Assembly: GCF_006443685.1 (NCBI RefSeq)
Contig: NZ_VFYP01000001.1
Coordinates: 1,178,001-1,242,000, forward strand
DNA: 64,000 bases
DNA from: Rhizobium glycinendophyticum
GTDB lineage: Bacteria > Pseudomonadota > Alphaproteobacteria > Rhizobiales > Rhizobiaceae
Reading direction: 5' to 3'
Every line of letters starts with the position of its first letter. Positions within the stretch are counted from its first letter, which is position 1. This document shows, piece by piece, positions 63,939-64,000 of this stretch. Position numbers and translations under genes: made by a program. Under the pieces are notes generated by a model. It was not told where the DNA came from and made no database searches. It saw only the letters and a program-made list of their open reading frames with translations.

Positions 63939-64000
63939 ATGAACATGCAGTCCCGGCCCGTTGGGGCCAAGAAATCTGTCGACCCGATCCTGCTGCCCGT
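63939..64000 (+). CDS. copA: Probable copper-translocating P-type ATPase, N-terminus (cut by window edge)
   Basis: Only 20 codons are visible. The protein starts MNMQSRPVGAKKSVDPILLP and the ATG follows GGCGGAGGTGACCGCC, a strong site. The CueR-type promoter directly upstream and the LLPV ending, which in rhizobial CopA/ActP proteins continues to a GMTCxxC copper motif, point to a copper exporter. The metal site itself lies beyond base 64000, so this is inference. Confidence 0.6.
   Translation, partial: MNMQSRPVGAKKSVDPILLP

Overview
This 64 kb window is high-GC chromosomal DNA from an alphaproteobacterium, most likely a member of the Rhizobiaceae. The evidence is a MucR/Ros-type regulator, DUF5330, DUF1491 and DUF2336 proteins, a complete Mrp (Pha) antiporter operon, an HWE histidine kinase, a TGA-N9-TCA iron-responsive operator, and many intergenic palindromic mosaic repeats of the rhizobial RIME type. 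I saw no rRNA, tRNA, CRISPR array, intact insertion sequence, integrase or phage structural gene.

Layout. 0-8.6 kb: the start of a CYP152-like P450 cut by the window edge, a small glycine-rich protein, recQ, an mqsRA toxin-antitoxin pair with a palindromic operator, a nucleoside deoxyribosyltransferase, an MFS exporter, a lipoprotein, an Rrf2 regulator divergent from an epoxide-hydrolase-like protein, and msrB. 8.9-15.6 kb: mrpABCDEFG, interrupted by mosaic repeats after mrpA and after mrpC. 16-24 kb: mucR, a TetR-cupin pair, a DnaA-domain/DUF6456 pair, sufE, DUF5330, and a DivJ/PleC-like kinase overlapping a peptidoglycan-binding protein. 24-31.5 kb: a soluble chemoreceptor, DUF1214/DUF1254 proteins, an HD-GYP protein, a DUF2336 protein and several small conserved proteins. 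31.5-44.6 kb: small metabolic and regulatory units, many of them a regulator beside its likely target with clear operators. 44.6-63 kb: a signalling-rich region with an HWE kinase, a PAS-PAS-HTH regulator, two near-identical chemoreceptors in opposite orientation, a diguanylate cyclase, an iron-siderophore uptake cassette, PBP1A and an AraC regulator. 63-64 kb: a GFA-family protein and the start of a probable copper P-type ATPase behind a CueR-type promoter.

Most of the window is ordinary host chromosome. The unusual part is 43.5-63 kb, which carries traces of duplication and repair. A degenerate copy of the hydroxyacid dehydrogenase 3' end lies at 45.9-46.1 kb. A chimeric scar at 49.83-50.09 kb joins the 3' end of a diguanylate cyclase gene to the 3' end of the dehydrogenase gene at a 5-bp microhomology. 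A 440-bp perfectly identical inverted tract links the two chemoreceptor genes, indicating recent gene conversion. I did not find a convincing new multi-gene defence or biosynthetic system. The better leads are the PAS-PAS-HTH regulator, the soluble chemoreceptor with a C-terminal sensor domain, and several paired operators.
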